Positions 47,641-56,849 are shown, counted from the first letter of the stretch. The stretch: DNA of 64,000 nt from an uncultured Kiritimatiellota bacterium (GCA_944389945.1 CALXOF010000004.1:1-64000); one strand, 5' to 3'. Numbers and translations are program-made. The notes: generated by a model from the letters alone, not told the origin.

Positions 47641-48858
47641 TTACGCGAGGACCCACACTGCGGCCCAAGCCGCGATGGCGGCCACGCCGCCCAACGCGGA
47701 GAGCATCGCCCAGACGCGCCTGGAGTGGCGTTCGGCCAGGATGGCCTGTTTGGTCTTGAGCAACGCTGTGATGGCATCCTGCTTCCACCCCGCGGAACGC
47801 GAGGTCGGCGCGGTCAAGGCCCTGAGGGCCTCGACGGTCTTGTCGATGGCGGGGATGGCCGCCGGCGTACGGGACTCCGCGATGGTGGGGTGCAGGGTCT
47901 TGCACAAGGTCTCAGCAAAGTCGCATTCGTCGTCCGTGGTGGCAAGGCCATCGTCGCTCTCGCCCGGGGCCTCCAGGAACCAGTGCAGACGCAATGCGTC
48001 GGTCGCCGCGCGGCAGGCCTTTGGCGCTGCCACAAGCCCCTGAAACGTCACCGACCCAAGCGAAGAACAGAAGTCCCGCAAATACGAGACGAAGGCTTTG
48101 CGCGTCTGCCGACAGGCCGCGATGGCCTGTTGTACCACCGGCGTATCCACCAAGCACCGGAGCATCAGATTATCCATGCCGATGGTCGTGTCGGCCGTGC
48201 CAAGGGCCGAGACCGCAAGCACGTCCAGATTCGGATAGTTCCCCGCAATCAAGGGTAGGTGCTGCGCCACGAAGGCGCGCGGGTCCAGCTCCACCGTGTC
48301 GGGGCTGAGATAGCGGTCAATCTGCGTGAGGAGCAGGGTCACCTTCGGGTGCGTGTGGAGACGGAAGAGGAAGTCCAGGCACGCGTTCGTCACCCACACG
48401 GCGTCCAAGTTGTCCGGGGTCGTCTCCAGATGCTCCGCGTCCGCCAGATTGAAGAGCACGAAGACTTGGTCGGACTGCGTCAGGTGGCCCAAGAAGGCGT
48501 CCAGTTCCTCTTGGTTCGCGGCAATGCGCTCCGAGAAAGAGACGGGGTCTTGGTTGTCCATCTCGTCCAAGAAGGCCAGACGGTAAATCTCGCCCGGATA
48601 GTCCAGGATGTCGCAGGTGCGCTGGGGTTTGCCGCCATAGCACGCGCTCCAGGCCAGACGGCGCAGACTCGTGGTCTGGTGCGGCAACGACTCCCCTTCC
48701 AGTTGCTCCGGGAGCAACGTCAGGAAGCGAAAGGCCTCGCGCGTCTCCGGTCGCAACGACCATCCCGTCCGCTCATGTGCCTTGAAGGTCTTGACCAACG
48801 CCATCGTCAGCACCGACTTGCCGGAGCCTTCAACGCCCAAAAAGGTGATGTTTCCCAT
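47641..48858 (-). CDS. Tail-anchored P-loop GTPase of unknown function
   Basis: 405 aa. G1 is LGVEGSGKS (8-15, K14), G3 is DYPGE (86-90), G4 is TQID (178-181) and G5 is probably SALG (217-220), so a GTPase rather than an ATPase fold is likely. Between G1 and G3 lies an Arg/Trp-rich switch region. The last 25 residues (MLSALGGVAAIAAWAAVWVLA) are a single membrane tail with almost nothing after it. First gene of an operon with two membrane Sel1-repeat proteins, suggesting a GTP-switched membrane scaffold. GGAG precedes the ATG. I do not know a described system with this composition. Confidence 0.75.
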   Translation of the reverse strand: MGNITFLGVEGSGKSVLTMALVKTFKAHERTGWSLRPETREAFRFLTLLPEQLEGESLPHQTTSLRRLAWSACYGGKPQRTCDILDYPGEIYRLAFLDEMDNQDPVSFSERIAANQEELDAFLGHLTQSDQVFVLFNLADAEHLETTPDNLDAVWVTNACLDFLFRLHTHPKVTLLLTQIDRYLSPDTVELDPRAFVAQHLPLIAGNYPNLDVLAVSALGTADTTIGMDNLMLRCLVDTPVVQQAIAACRQTRKAFVSYLRDFCSSLGSVTFQGLVAAPKACRAATDALRLHWFLEAPGESDDGLATTDDECDFAETLCKTLHPTIAESRTPAAIPAIDKTVEALRALTAPTSRSAGWKQDAITALLKTKQAILAERHSRRVWAMLSALGGVAAIAAWAAVWVLA

Positions 48859-48921
48859 GATTCTCCAACGCTTTCCGATTCAGGCCGACGCACTGCACAC
48901 GTCCGCCTCAATACGGTACGT

Positions 48922-48951
48922 ATGCTAGCACATTAAGTGGTATCACGGCAA
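48922..48951 (-). promoter_or_regulatory. Possible promoter of the GTPase/Sel1 operon
   Basis: Minus strand TTGCCG (48951-48946), 18-bp spacer, TAGCAT (48927-48922); about 60 nt before the GTPase start. Confidence 0.4.
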
Positions 48952-48954
48952 ATG

Positions 48955-49299
48955 GCAGAGTGGCGGTGAGAAGCAGGGAGAACGGAAAACGGAGAACGGA
49001 GAAAGGAACGCCCCTGCGGGGCGACGGGCAGGGCATTGTTCAATTAAAAGGCGTGCGCCAGCACGCCCAAAATCTGCATCAATCTGCGAGATCTGCGTTT
49101 CCCATTCTGGCAGTCCTGCCGGCGGTAGCCGGCCCCTAATCGGCTTCAATCTGCGTAATCGGCGGTTTCACCCTCTGGCAGTCTTTCAGTATTCGGTCTC
49201 ATCGTCGCCGTAGGCGACAGCCCAGGCACCAACCTCCGGGGCTCCTCCAAGCCTCCAAGCCTCTAAACTTCCAAGCTTCCTTGGGGCGGCAACGACGCC
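48955..49299 (+). repeat. Mosaic spacer upstream of the GTPase operon
   Basis: No gene seen. Words: GGAGAACGGAAAACGGAG, CGCCCCTGCGGGGCGAC, GCATCAATCTGCGAGATC, CAAGCCTCCAAGCCTC and CTGGCAGTC. Confidence 0.7.
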
Positions 49300-50493
49300 C
49301 TAGAGAACATCGGGTGGCAACGCTTGGGCGATGTAGGGTGAGACGCCCCAGAATTCCTTGAGCGCCCGATATTCGGCGATGGCTTCGCCGAGGCCCGGGC
49401 GGAGTCCGCGTTGGGCGCGGATAAGGATGTTGCGGCCGGTGGCCTCTTGGGAGACGAACTCCATGACGGCGGCACGGTAACCGCAGATGCGGAGAACCTG
49501 CGCACGGAAGGTGTCGGTGAGGAGGTCGGCGAGGCGCTCGCGCAGGATGCCGTGACGCAAGAGCGCCCGCATGGGGCCGCCGCCGACAAGGGCGTGATGG
49601 AGTTCGTGCTGGCAGCAGGGAACACAGAGGATACGCTGGGCCTTGGTGCGGACGGCCATGATGAGGGCGTCATCGGTGGCGGTGTCACAGGCGTGGAGGC
49701 TCATGACGAGGTCAGGCGTCTGGGGCCACTGGGCGTCCTTGATGTCGGCGCACTGGAAGTCGACTTCGCCCTCCAGGCGGAGCGTCTGGGCCATGGCGCG
49801 AGCGCTCTCGACGACGCCTTGGTTGCGATCGATGCCGAGGGTCGCGACCTTGGGCCACTGCTTGGCCTGGGTGAGGTAGGCGTGAAGGGCGAGGGTGAGA
49901 TAGGCCTTGCCGCACCCGCAGGCAACGATGGAGAAGGAGTCCGGCGGGGTCTCCGGCAGAATCGGCTCCAGGGCGCGGAGCAGAGCATTGACCTGGTCGT
50001 ACTTGCCGCGCATAGAGGCACGGATGGTGCCGTCCGCCGCGGCGATACCGAGGACGCGGAGGAGCGGCGCGGAATCGAAGTCCGTGAGAGGCTGCCGCTT
50101 GGTACGGTCGTTACCGGCGGGAGCGACGGCGGCGGGCGCGGCCTTTGGTTTACCGCGGGAGACGAGCGGGGTACCGCGCTTCCCGATGCGGACGTGGAGG
50201 TCGCCCTCTGTGGTGACGAGGTGGAGCTCACGCTTGCCGGTCTGCACCAAGATATCCTCCAGGCCCTTGCGAGCGGCGGGCTCGGTGAGATTGCGGGTCT
50301 TGGACTGGGTGCCGTCGCGCATCTCGGCCTGCCAGAGGTCCTGCCCCTTGATACGGACGGGGCGGAGGGAAATGCGAAAAGGCTGACCCTGGCGGGTGAG
50401 GGTCTGCGTGAGGCGGATGAGGCCGGGGGCAAAGACGCGGCGGCGAATCTCGTCAGCTAGCGCTTCGGGAAGGGTGTCGGTTTCTTCAGTCAT
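49300..50493 (-). CDS. Class I SAM-dependent methyltransferase (substrate unknown)
   Basis: 397 aa. The C-terminal 250 residues form a Rossmann methyltransferase: motif I IVACGCGKAYLTLALHAYL, an acidic GIDRN at the end of strand 2, QCADI, then LVMSLHACDTATDDAL and CVPCCQHELH. The Cys/His-rich CVPCCQHE segment and ACDTATD resemble the METTL25/Methyltransf_32 type seen in bacteria and eukaryotes. The N-terminal 130 residues are a separate, basic domain (RPVRIKGQDLWQAEMRDG) that may bind RNA. No clear ribosome-binding site precedes the ATG. Divergent from gyrA. Confidence 0.75.
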   Translation of the reverse strand: MTEETDTLPEALADEIRRRVFAPGLIRLTQTLTRQGQPFRISLRPVRIKGQDLWQAEMRDGTQSKTRNLTEPAARKGLEDILVQTGKRELHLVTTEGDLHVRIGKRGTPLVSRGKPKAAPAAVAPAGNDRTKRQPLTDFDSAPLLRVLGIAAADGTIRASMRGKYDQVNALLRALEPILPETPPDSFSIVACGCGKAYLTLALHAYLTQAKQWPKVATLGIDRNQGVVESARAMAQTLRLEGEVDFQCADIKDAQWPQTPDLVMSLHACDTATDDALIMAVRTKAQRILCVPCCQHELHHALVGGGPMRALLRHGILRERLADLLTDTFRAQVLRICGYRAAVMEFVSQEATGRNILIRAQRGLRPGLGEAIAEYRALKEFWGVSPYIAQALPPDVL

Positions 50494-50598
50494 GGCAAAG
50501 GCATTGGATGTGTGCGGCGCACCCCGGGGCTTCCCGGGAAAGCCAGTCGCATATCTCTTAGGGTAGCAAACCGCGGCGACGCGGGGAAGGGGAAATTA

Positions 50599-50607
50599 TG
50601 GTATACT
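50599..50607 (+). promoter_or_regulatory. Extended -10 promoter of gyrA
   Basis: TGG followed by TATACT, 43 bp before the start codon; no good -35. Confidence 0.5.
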
Positions 50608-50649
50608 ATCAGAATTATTGAGAGGATTTTCTGAAAAGGATTTTCGAAC

Positions 50650-53265
50650 ATGGATGAAGAGACGCAGGTGAGCCCGGCGGCGGACACGCGATTGACCTCA
50701 ATCAACGTCGAGGAGGAGATGAAGAGCTCCTACATCGACTACTCGATGAGCGTCATCGTGGCGCGTGCCCTGCCGGACGCGCGTGATGGGTTCAAGCCGG
50801 TGCACCGGCGCGTGCTCTACTCGATGCACGAGAACAAGAACTTCTTCAACGCGCCTTACCGCAAGTGCGCCCGCGTGGTGGGTGACGTGATGGGTAAGTA
50901 TCACCCGCACGGCGACAGCTCCATCTATGACACGCTGGTGCGCCTGGCCCAGTGGTTCAGCATGCGCGAAAAGCTCGTGGACGGCCACGGCAACTTCGGC
51001 ACCATCGACGGCGACGGCGCGGCGGCTTACCGTTACACCGAGGCCCGCCTGGCGAAGATCTCCAACGAGATGCTCGCCGACATCGACAAAGACACCGTCG
51101 ACTTCATCCCGAACTACGACAACACCACGGTGGAGCCGCGCGTCCTCCCCGCCAAGTTGCCCAACCTCCTTCTGAACGGCTCCCAGGGCATCGCCGTGGG
51201 CATGGCCACCAACATTCCGCCGCACAACCTGCGCGAACTCTGCGACGGCCTCATCCACTTTGTGGCCCACCCCGACGCCTCCATCGATGAGCTCATGCAG
51301 TTCGTCAAGGGCCCCGACTTCCCCACCGGCGCCCTCATCTGCGGCCGCTCCGGCATCGAGGCGATGTACAAGACCGGCCGCGGCTCCATCACCGTGCGCG
51401 GCGAGGCCGAGGTCGTCCAAGACGGCAAGCATGAGTCCATCCTCATTACCTCCATCCCTTACATGGTCAACAAGTCCGCGATGGTCGCCAAGATGGCCGA
51501 GCTCGTCAAGACCGGCGTCATCGAGGGCATCGCCGACATCCGCGACGAGACCAGCCTGAAGGACGGCATCCGCGTCGTCATCGAGCTGAAGCAGAACGCC
51601 AAGCCCGGCGCCGTCATCCTCAACCAGCTCTATAAGCATAGTGACCTGCAGACCACCTTCGGCGCAAACATGATCGCCCTCGACCACGGGCGCCCGCGCC
51701 GCATGACCCTGCGCGACTTCTTCCAGTGCTACGTCGATCACCGCTTCGAGGTGCACACCCGCCGCTGCCGCTTCGAGCTCGCCAAGGCCAAGGAGCGCCT
51801 CCACATCGTCGACGGCCTCCTCATCGCCCAGGACAACCTCGACGAGGTCATCCACATCATCCGCGACTCCAAGACCAACGACGAGGCCAAGTCCCGCCTC
51901 TGCGAGCGCTTCGGTTTCTCCGATGCCCAGGTCACCGCCATCCTCGAGATGCGCCTCCGCCAGCTCACCGGCCTCGAGCGCGACAAGCTTCTCGCCGAAC
52001 AGGCCGACCTCCGTGCCAAGATCGCCGAGCTCCAGTCCATCCTCGAAGACCCCGCCAAGGTCTTTGCCCTCATCACCAAGGACCTCGAGGACATCAAGGC
52101 CGCCTACACCAAGGAGGGTGACCGCCTCACCAAGATCGTCCCCATGGCCGGCGATGTCAACTTCGAGGACCTCGTGGCCGACGAACCCTGCGTCGTCACC
52201 CTCTCCCACCGCGGCTACGTCAAGCGCACCGCCCTCTCCGTCTACGCCGCCCAGAAGCGCGGCGGCAAGGGCAAGAAGGGCGTCCTCATCAAGGACGAAG
52301 ACTTCATCGAGCGCGTCTACGTCCCCCTGGCGCACGACACCCTCCTCTTCTTCACCGACACCGGCCGCGTCTACGCCGAGCGCGCCTTCGAGATTCCCGA
52401 GACCAGCCGCACCTCCGCCGGCACGCCTATCGTGAATGTCATCGAGGGCCTCCAGAAGGAAGAGCGCATCGTCGACATCCTCTCCATCCGCGGCTTCGAC
52501 GAGGATCGCTCCATCACCTTCGTCCTGTCCGACGGCACCATCAAGCGCACCGCGCTAGCCGACTACCGCAACGTCAACCGCCGCGGCATCATCGCCATCA
52601 ATATCGAGGAAGGCAACGCCCTCGTCAAGGTCGCCCTCACCCGCCCCGGCGACGTCGCCTTCATCGCCACCCGCGAGGGCCGCGTCAACGCCTTCAAGCT
52701 CGACGAGGTCCGCGAGATGGGCCGTGCCGCCACCGGCGTCATCGGCATCCGCTTCAAGGTGCCCGGCGACCGCGTTTGCGGTTTCGCCGTCCAAGAGGAA
52801 GGCGCCCAGATGCTCATGGTCACCGAAAACGGCCGTGGCAAGCGCAGCGACTTCTCCGACTTCTACGTCAACCAGGAAGACGGCACGCTCCGTCTGAACC
52901 ACCGCGGCTCCATGGGCGTTATCGCCAACCCCGTCAGCGAGAAGAACGGCAAGCTCATCGGCATCGCCGCCGTCAAGGGCGACGAGACCATCGTCTTCCT
53001 CACCACCGCCGGCCTCATGATTCGCACCCGCGTGGACGAGATTCCCACCCATGGCCGCACCGCCGCCGGCGTCAAGTTCCTCACCCTCCCCGAGGACGTC
53101 ACCCTCGCCACCTTCTCCTTGGCCCCCGCCGAGGATGAGGATGAGCCTGCGCCCGAAGGAACCACGGAACCCGCCGCCGAAGGCTCCGAGGAAGCCCCCG
53201 CCAAACCCGCATCCGAGGCCAACCCCGATAGCGACCCTGCCCCAACGGACGGCCAAGACGCCTAA
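50650..53265 (+). CDS. gyrA: DNA gyrase subunit A
   Basis: Breaks and rejoins DNA in the A2B2 gyrase, giving negative supercoils. 871 aa with catalytic Y129 (AAAYRYTEAR). The quinolone-resistance region reads HPHGDSSIYD: S90 and D94 match the sensitive-type Ser83 and Asp87 of E. coli. The C-terminal beta-pinwheel has a gyrase box QKRGGKG (535-541), which separates GyrA from ParC. The tail is acidic and Pro/Ala-rich (EDEDEPAPEGTTEPAAEG), as in GyrA proteins whose tail tunes supercoiling. AAAGGA lies upstream. gyrB is not adjacent. Confidence 0.97.
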   Translation: MDEETQVSPAADTRLTSINVEEEMKSSYIDYSMSVIVARALPDARDGFKPVHRRVLYSMHENKNFFNAPYRKCARVVGDVMGKYHPHGDSSIYDTLVRLAQWFSMREKLVDGHGNFGTIDGDGAAAYRYTEARLAKISNEMLADIDKDTVDFIPNYDNTTVEPRVLPAKLPNLLLNGSQGIAVGMATNIPPHNLRELCDGLIHFVAHPDASIDELMQFVKGPDFPTGALICGRSGIEAMYKTGRGSITVRGEAEVVQDGKHESILITSIPYMVNKSAMVAKMAELVKTGVIEGIADIRDETSLKDGIRVVIELKQNAKPGAVILNQLYKHSDLQTTFGANMIALDHGRPRRMTLRDFFQCYVDHRFEVHTRRCRFELAKAKERLHIVDGLLIAQDNLDEVIHIIRDSKTNDEAKSRLCERFGFSDAQVTAILEMRLRQLTGLERDKLLAEQADLRAKIAELQSILEDPAKVFALITKDLEDIKAAYTKEGDRLTKIVPMAGDVNFEDLVADEPCVVTLSHRGYVKRTALSVYAAQKRGGKGKKGVLIKDEDFIERVYVPLAHDTLLFFTDTGRVYAERAFEIPETSRTSAGTPIVNVIEGLQKEERIVDILSIRGFDEDRSITFVLSDGTIKRTALADYRNVNRRGIIAINIEEGNALVKVALTRPGDVAFIATREGRVNAFKLDEVREMGRAATGVIGIRFKVPGDRVCGFAVQEEGAQMLMVTENGRGKRSDFSDFYVNQEDGTLRLNHRGSMGVIANPVSEKNGKLIGIAAVKGDETIVFLTTAGLMIRTRVDEIPTHGRTAAGVKFLTLPEDVTLATFSLAPAEDEDEPAPEGTTEPAAEGSEEAPAKPASEANPDSDPAPTDGQDA

Positions 53266-53284
53266 GTCCAACTCGGACAGACAC

Positions 53285-53320
53285 AGAAGCGGCGGACCGA
53301 AAGGCCCGCCGCTTCTCTTT
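53285..53320 (+). terminator. Terminator of gyrA
   Basis: AGAAGCGGCGG pairs with CCGCCGCTTCT with one inner mismatch and a GAAA tetraloop (53285-53316), followed by CTTTTCC. Confidence 0.9.
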
Positions 53321-53384
53321 TCCCCCTCGCTTATCACTCCTTCAGTTCGGTATCACGGATGGGCCTCTAGAACCCTCTTTCTGA

Positions 53385-53475
53385 GACCCTATAAGGGTTG
53401 ACCTCCGACCACTATAGTGGTTGACCTCCGACCACTATAGGGTCTCAATCCCGACCCTTAAGGGTCTCTCCAACA
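53385..53475 (+). repeat. Palindrome array B, copy 3 (23-bp phased)
   Basis: GACC starts at 53385, 53407, 53430 and 53453. Cores: CCCTATAAGGG, CCACTATAGTGG, CCACTATAGGG and CCCTTAAGGG. The flank to 53650 is otherwise featureless apart from a short word repeat. Confidence 0.85.
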
Positions 53476-53656
53476 CCCCTTCTTAAGGTGATCAGAAGTG
53501 TCGGATGCTTTCCACGAAGACACGGGTGCTCCGCTAGAGCGCCCAGTTGATTGGCTGATAAAAACAAAGCGAACCATTCGGCGCGTTGCGCCTCACTCTC
53601 GTGCCCGTCCCTTGCGTCTCTAGCATCTTTCTGGGAAACGGGTACGATTCAACAAT

Positions 53657-53690
53657 AACGGCCACCGCTTTTGGCGGAGGCCGTTTTGTT
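53657..53690. terminator. Hairpin terminator downstream of lpxI
   Basis: AACGGCC pairs with GGCCGTT and CCGC with GCGG (53657-53685, one A-A mismatch). On the plus strand TTTTGTTTTG follows; it also lies just beyond the lpxI stop on the minus strand. Confidence 0.65.
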
Positions 53691-53710
53691 TTGCTCCTAA
53701 GAATCTTCGG

Positions 53711-54550
53711 TCAAGGCTCAAGCGGAGCAGGGGGCAAGTCGGTATGGAGGGAGACCAGGGAGATGCCGTAGCGGTTTGCCAATTCCACAACGCGCGGACG
53801 ATTAATCATCACCAAACGATGCGCCTGGAAGGCGACCGCGGAGACCCCACACTTGTGGCAAAGGCGCACCGTGTGCTCCCCAAAGACAGGAATATCGAAA
53901 CGCATATCGTGACCGGCCTTGGCGACCTTCACCATCACCGCGCCCTTGCCGCCGAGCTTCGCCCCGCGGCGCACGGTTGCGTTCGTACCCTCAAAGGCCT
54001 CGACGGCCAAGACCATGCCTTCCTTCACCAAAATCGTCTGGCCGATATCCAGTCCGCAGACCCCCATCGCGGCCTCGTGGCCGAAGCGGATGTCCTGTTC
54101 CTCGCGGGCATCCGGCGCACGCGCCGTGAGCACCCCCTCACCGGGGATATGCGCCCCCATGAAACACGAAGAGGGAATCACCTGCACACCGCGCGCCTCC
54201 ACCTCTTGGATGATACGGCCAAAGATGGAATGCGCGTTCTTGATGGGAAGCTCAGAAAGAATCCGGCGCGTCAAGGCATCGAAGCGCGTACGGAACAGTG
54301 CCAACGGCGTGATTTGGCCCACCAAGAGCATATGGCGCACCCCGCACCGCTCCAGCCAATCCAAGGCGTGCCCCAATTCCCCCGCGCCAAAGACGACAGA
54401 TTCATCCGCCGCACGAAGCACCCGCCGCTCCACCATGCCACGCACGCCAATGACGACAATACGCCGCACGCCTGCCGCACGGGCACCGGCCAACGCACAC
54501 GCAGGGTAATCCCCGCGCCCGGCCAACAACACCAAAGAATCCGGAATCAT
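53711..54550 (-). CDS. lpxI: UDP-2,3-diacylglucosamine pyrophosphatase LpxI
   Basis: Cleaves UDP-2,3-diacylglucosamine to lipid X and UMP in lipid A synthesis; it replaces LpxH in bacteria that lack it. 279 aa, family length. N-terminus DSLVLLAGRGDYPACALAGARA; family segments LLVGQITPLALFR, GVLTARAPDAREEQDIRFGHE, GTNATVRRGAKLGGKGAVMVKVAK is split, and the end FGEHTVRLCHKCGVSAVAFQA. It shows that the organism makes lipid A. The ftsB-like gene ends 13 nt upstream, so the two are co-transcribed. Confidence 0.93.
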   Translation of the reverse strand: MIPDSLVLLAGRGDYPACALAGARAAGVRRIVVIGVRGMVERRVLRAADESVVFGAGELGHALDWLERCGVRHMLLVGQITPLALFRTRFDALTRRILSELPIKNAHSIFGRIIQEVEARGVQVIPSSCFMGAHIPGEGVLTARAPDAREEQDIRFGHEAAMGVCGLDIGQTILVKEGMVLAVEAFEGTNATVRRGAKLGGKGAVMVKVAKAGHDMRFDIPVFGEHTVRLCHKCGVSAVAFQAHRLVMINRPRVVELANRYGISLVSLHTDLPPAPLEP

Positions 54551-54563
54551 CGGGCGGCCGCCC

Positions 54564-54848
54564 TCAGTCCTCGAAAATCACCAGCACTTCGCCGTCCGCC
54601 ACACGGCGGTTCGCGCGCGCCAGTTGCTCCACGTAGTAAGGCGAACGCTCCAGACGATCAATGGAGCGCTTCGTCTCCTCGATTTGTTGCTTCAATTCAT
54701 CAGACTCTGCACGCAATGCCGCGCGCTGAGCACGCGTGTCCTGCCACTGATGATACGTGGGCAACAGACAACGCACCGCCACCAGCAAGCTTACGCCCGC
54801 AACAATCGCCACAAAGGCAAACGCCATTCGCCTCAACAAATCCTGCAT
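54564..54848 (-). CDS. FtsB/DivIC-like septum protein
   Basis: 94 aa: a short cytoplasmic start (MQDLLRR), one membrane segment (MAFAFVAIVAGVSLLVAVRC), a coiled coil (AQRAALRAESDELKQQIEET) and a short end (SPYYVEQLARANRRVADGE) that matches the FtsB/DivIC pattern around 'YIEKIARE'. Such proteins link division proteins FtsQ and FtsL. AAGGAG lies 7 nt before the ATG. A coiled-coil membrane protein of another type cannot be ruled out. Confidence 0.72.
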   Translation of the reverse strand: MQDLLRRMAFAFVAIVAGVSLLVAVRCLLPTYHQWQDTRAQRAALRAESDELKQQIEETKRSIDRLERSPYYVEQLARANRRVADGEVLVIFED

Positions 54849-54867
54849 GTCCCGCTCCTTTGCAGTT

Positions 54868-54876
54868 ATAATACCA
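54868..54876 (-). promoter_or_regulatory. Extended -10 promoter of the ftsB-like/lpxI operon
   Basis: On the minus strand TGG followed by TATTAT, about 20 nt before the start codon; the -35 region (TGAAAC at 54896-54891) is weak. Confidence 0.5.
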
Positions 54877-54914
54877 CAATCCCTTTTTCCGTTTCAATGC
54901 CTTTTCCCTAAAAT

Positions 54915-55589
54915 CCGTGCCGACCGGGGTTTTGAAGGGGCGACCTTCCGCCCCCAGAGAACGGAGAAGAGAGAACGGAGCGTGCAGGCGCAAAGCGCCA
55001 AACCTTCCACGGCTACGGAGCGCCCCTACGGGGCGACCGGTGAGGCAGTGGGAGGGTGTGGAAGGTTTATCCTGCGGGGCTGACACGAAGCGCACGAAGG
55101 GCCACGAGGATACACGAAGGACTGCCAATGTGTCTTTACCACAAAGGACACAAGGAAAGCACAAAGGCCACAAAGGTTGAAAACGCAGATTTCGCAGATT
55201 AATGCAGATTAAGGGCGTGCTGGCGCACGCTAGATAAGGGGCGGCGGGGCCGCCCGCTGATTAACTGATTAGCTGATTGGGAGATTGGTTGTGGAGCGTT
55301 ACCCCACGCCCCGGCAGGGAGAAGTTCTCCCTGCACCCCCGGCACGTCTGCGACGTGCCTTACAGTACGGCGGAGGCTACGCAGGAAAAGCCAACCACCT
55401 AAGCCTCCAGACGTTCACTTTGTGTCCTTTGCGGGCCTTTGTGTCTTTGCGGGTGCCGCGCAGCAATACACAGCGGTTTCGCCGGTCGCCCCGCAGGGGC
55501 GCTCCGTAGCCGTGGAAGGTTTGGCGCCTTGCGCCTGCACGCTCCGTTCTCTGTTCTCCGTTCTCTGGGCGCGTCAGCGCCCCTTAACC
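54915..55589 (+). repeat. Mosaic spacer upstream of the ISAs1-type element
   Basis: No gene seen in about 670 bp. Words: AGAGAACGGAGAAGAGAGAA, CGCCCCTACGGGGCGACC, GCAGATTTCGCAGATTAAT, GATTAGCTGATTGGGAG, GAGCGTGCAGGCGCAAAGCG. Positions 55300-55356 equal 34609-34665. Confidence 0.75.
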
Positions 55590-55598
55590 CCACTGAAG

Positions 55599-56759
55599 CA
55601 GGGCAAACGCATCTAATTTTGGTAAATATAAAGGGATGAATGAGAATCATGTTTTGTTTCGTTTGATGTTGGCGGTCAAAGAGCCCCGAGTGGCGCGGAC
55701 GCGGGTGTATGAACTGCCGCAAATTCTCTTTTGCGCCGTGGTGGCGATGCTCTCGGGGGCGACGACGTTCACGGAAATGGAACTTGTCACGAGGACGCGA
55801 CGGAAGTGGATAGAGAAATGGATCGCATTGCCCGGAATACCGAGCCATGACACGTTCAATCGGGTGTTGCAATTGATCGAACCGCAGGCATTGGAGGCCT
55901 TTCTGAGGGGCGTGGCCCAGTGGCTGGCGCAGGCTACGGGTGTGCCGCAAGGGATCGCGGTGGACGGAAAGACGGTGCACGGGAGTCAGAAGGCGGGGAA
56001 GGCCATCCATCTGCTGAATGCTTGGGCGGACAAAACGCGCTTGGTCATCGGCCAACGTTTGGTGGACGGGAAGAGCAATGAAATCATGGAGGTGCCCCAA
56101 CTCTTGGAGTCATTGTTTCTGGACGGTTGCGTCGTTACGGTCGATGCGCTCAACACCCAAACGGCCATCGCCCAAAAGATCGTCGACAAGGGCGCCGACT
56201 ACGTCCTTCCCCTGAAAGGCAACCCTCCCACGCACCAAAGTGTCGTCGCCGCGATCATGCGCGACGTCGCCGCCTCGCGGCCCCCCGACCTTGAGCAGGT
56301 CGAGAAAGACCACGGACGCCTGGAGACGCGCCGTTGTTGGGTCACCCCCGAGCTCTCCCTCTTCCTCGAAAAAGACAAGTGGCCGAAACTCCAAACGCTT
56401 GTGCGCATCGACCGCACCCGGTATTTCGCCGACGGCCACGAAACCACCGAGAGCGCACTCTTCCTCAGCAGCCTCCCCGCCGACGCCCCCACCATCGCCA
56501 ACGCCGTCCGCCGGCACTGGAGCGTCGAAAATCAATGCCACTGGCTGCTAGACGTCGTTTTCCGCGAAGACGCCTGCCGCGCCCGCTCGCGCAATGCCGC
56601 CCAAAACCTCTCCGTGCTTCGTGTCTGCCTCCTGAATCTGCTCCGCCACCACAAAACGCCCTCAGACAGTTTCCGCCGCATGATCATGCGTGCCGCCTTG
56701 GACCCAGACTACCTCGAATTCCTCTTGAATCTTCAACAAAATTAGATGCGTTTGCCCTG
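55599..56759 (+). mobile_element. Intact ISAs1-family insertion sequence
   Basis: 1161 bp with perfect 23-bp terminal inverted repeats (55599-55621 and 56737-56759, outer ends CAGGGCAAACGCATC...). A perfect 9-bp target duplication CCACTGAAG lies at 55590-55598 and 56760-56768. The stop codon of the transposase lies in the right repeat. All parts are intact, so the insertion is recent. Confidence 0.95.
55636..56745 (+). CDS. ISAs1-family transposase
   Basis: 369 aa, the normal length for this family (H-repeat-associated proteins). Family features: N-terminal YELPQILFCAVVAMLSGA and PSHDTFNRV, the core GIAVDGKTVHGSQ (first catalytic Asp) and VVTVDALNTQ (second Asp), DYVLPLKGNP, and RRHWSVENQCHWLLDVVFRED with the catalytic Glu. 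Uninterrupted and flanked by perfect inverted repeats, so probably active. Confidence 0.95.
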   Translation: MNENHVLFRLMLAVKEPRVARTRVYELPQILFCAVVAMLSGATTFTEMELVTRTRRKWIEKWIALPGIPSHDTFNRVLQLIEPQALEAFLRGVAQWLAQATGVPQGIAVDGKTVHGSQKAGKAIHLLNAWADKTRLVIGQRLVDGKSNEIMEVPQLLESLFLDGCVVTVDALNTQTAIAQKIVDKGADYVLPLKGNPPTHQSVVAAIMRDVAASRPPDLEQVEKDHGRLETRRCWVTPELSLFLEKDKWPKLQTLVRIDRTRYFADGHETTESALFLSSLPADAPTIANAVRRHWSVENQCHWLLDVVFREDACRARSRNAAQNLSVLRVCLLNLLRHHKTPSDSFRRMIMRAALDPDYLEFLLNLQQN

Positions 56760-56774
56760 CCACTGAAGGACGTA

Positions 56775-56803
56775 TTGACAATCCCCATCTATCGTGCTAG
56801 AGT
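56775..56803 (+). promoter_or_regulatory. Promoter of lipoprotein 1, next to the IS
   Basis: TTGACA (56775-56780), 17-bp spacer, TAGAGT (56798-56803). It starts 6 bp outside the IS target duplication, so the insertion left it intact but replaced everything upstream. Confidence 0.6.
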
Positions 56804-56849
56804 ATACCTATCCTGTTGGGGATTTCTCCATCCCCACGGCGGCCCGTCA

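Noticed and set aside
55300-55356. Shared 57-bp module as part of the ISAs1 element
   Set aside because: It lies about 240 bp outside the inverted repeats and the other copy has no IS beside it.
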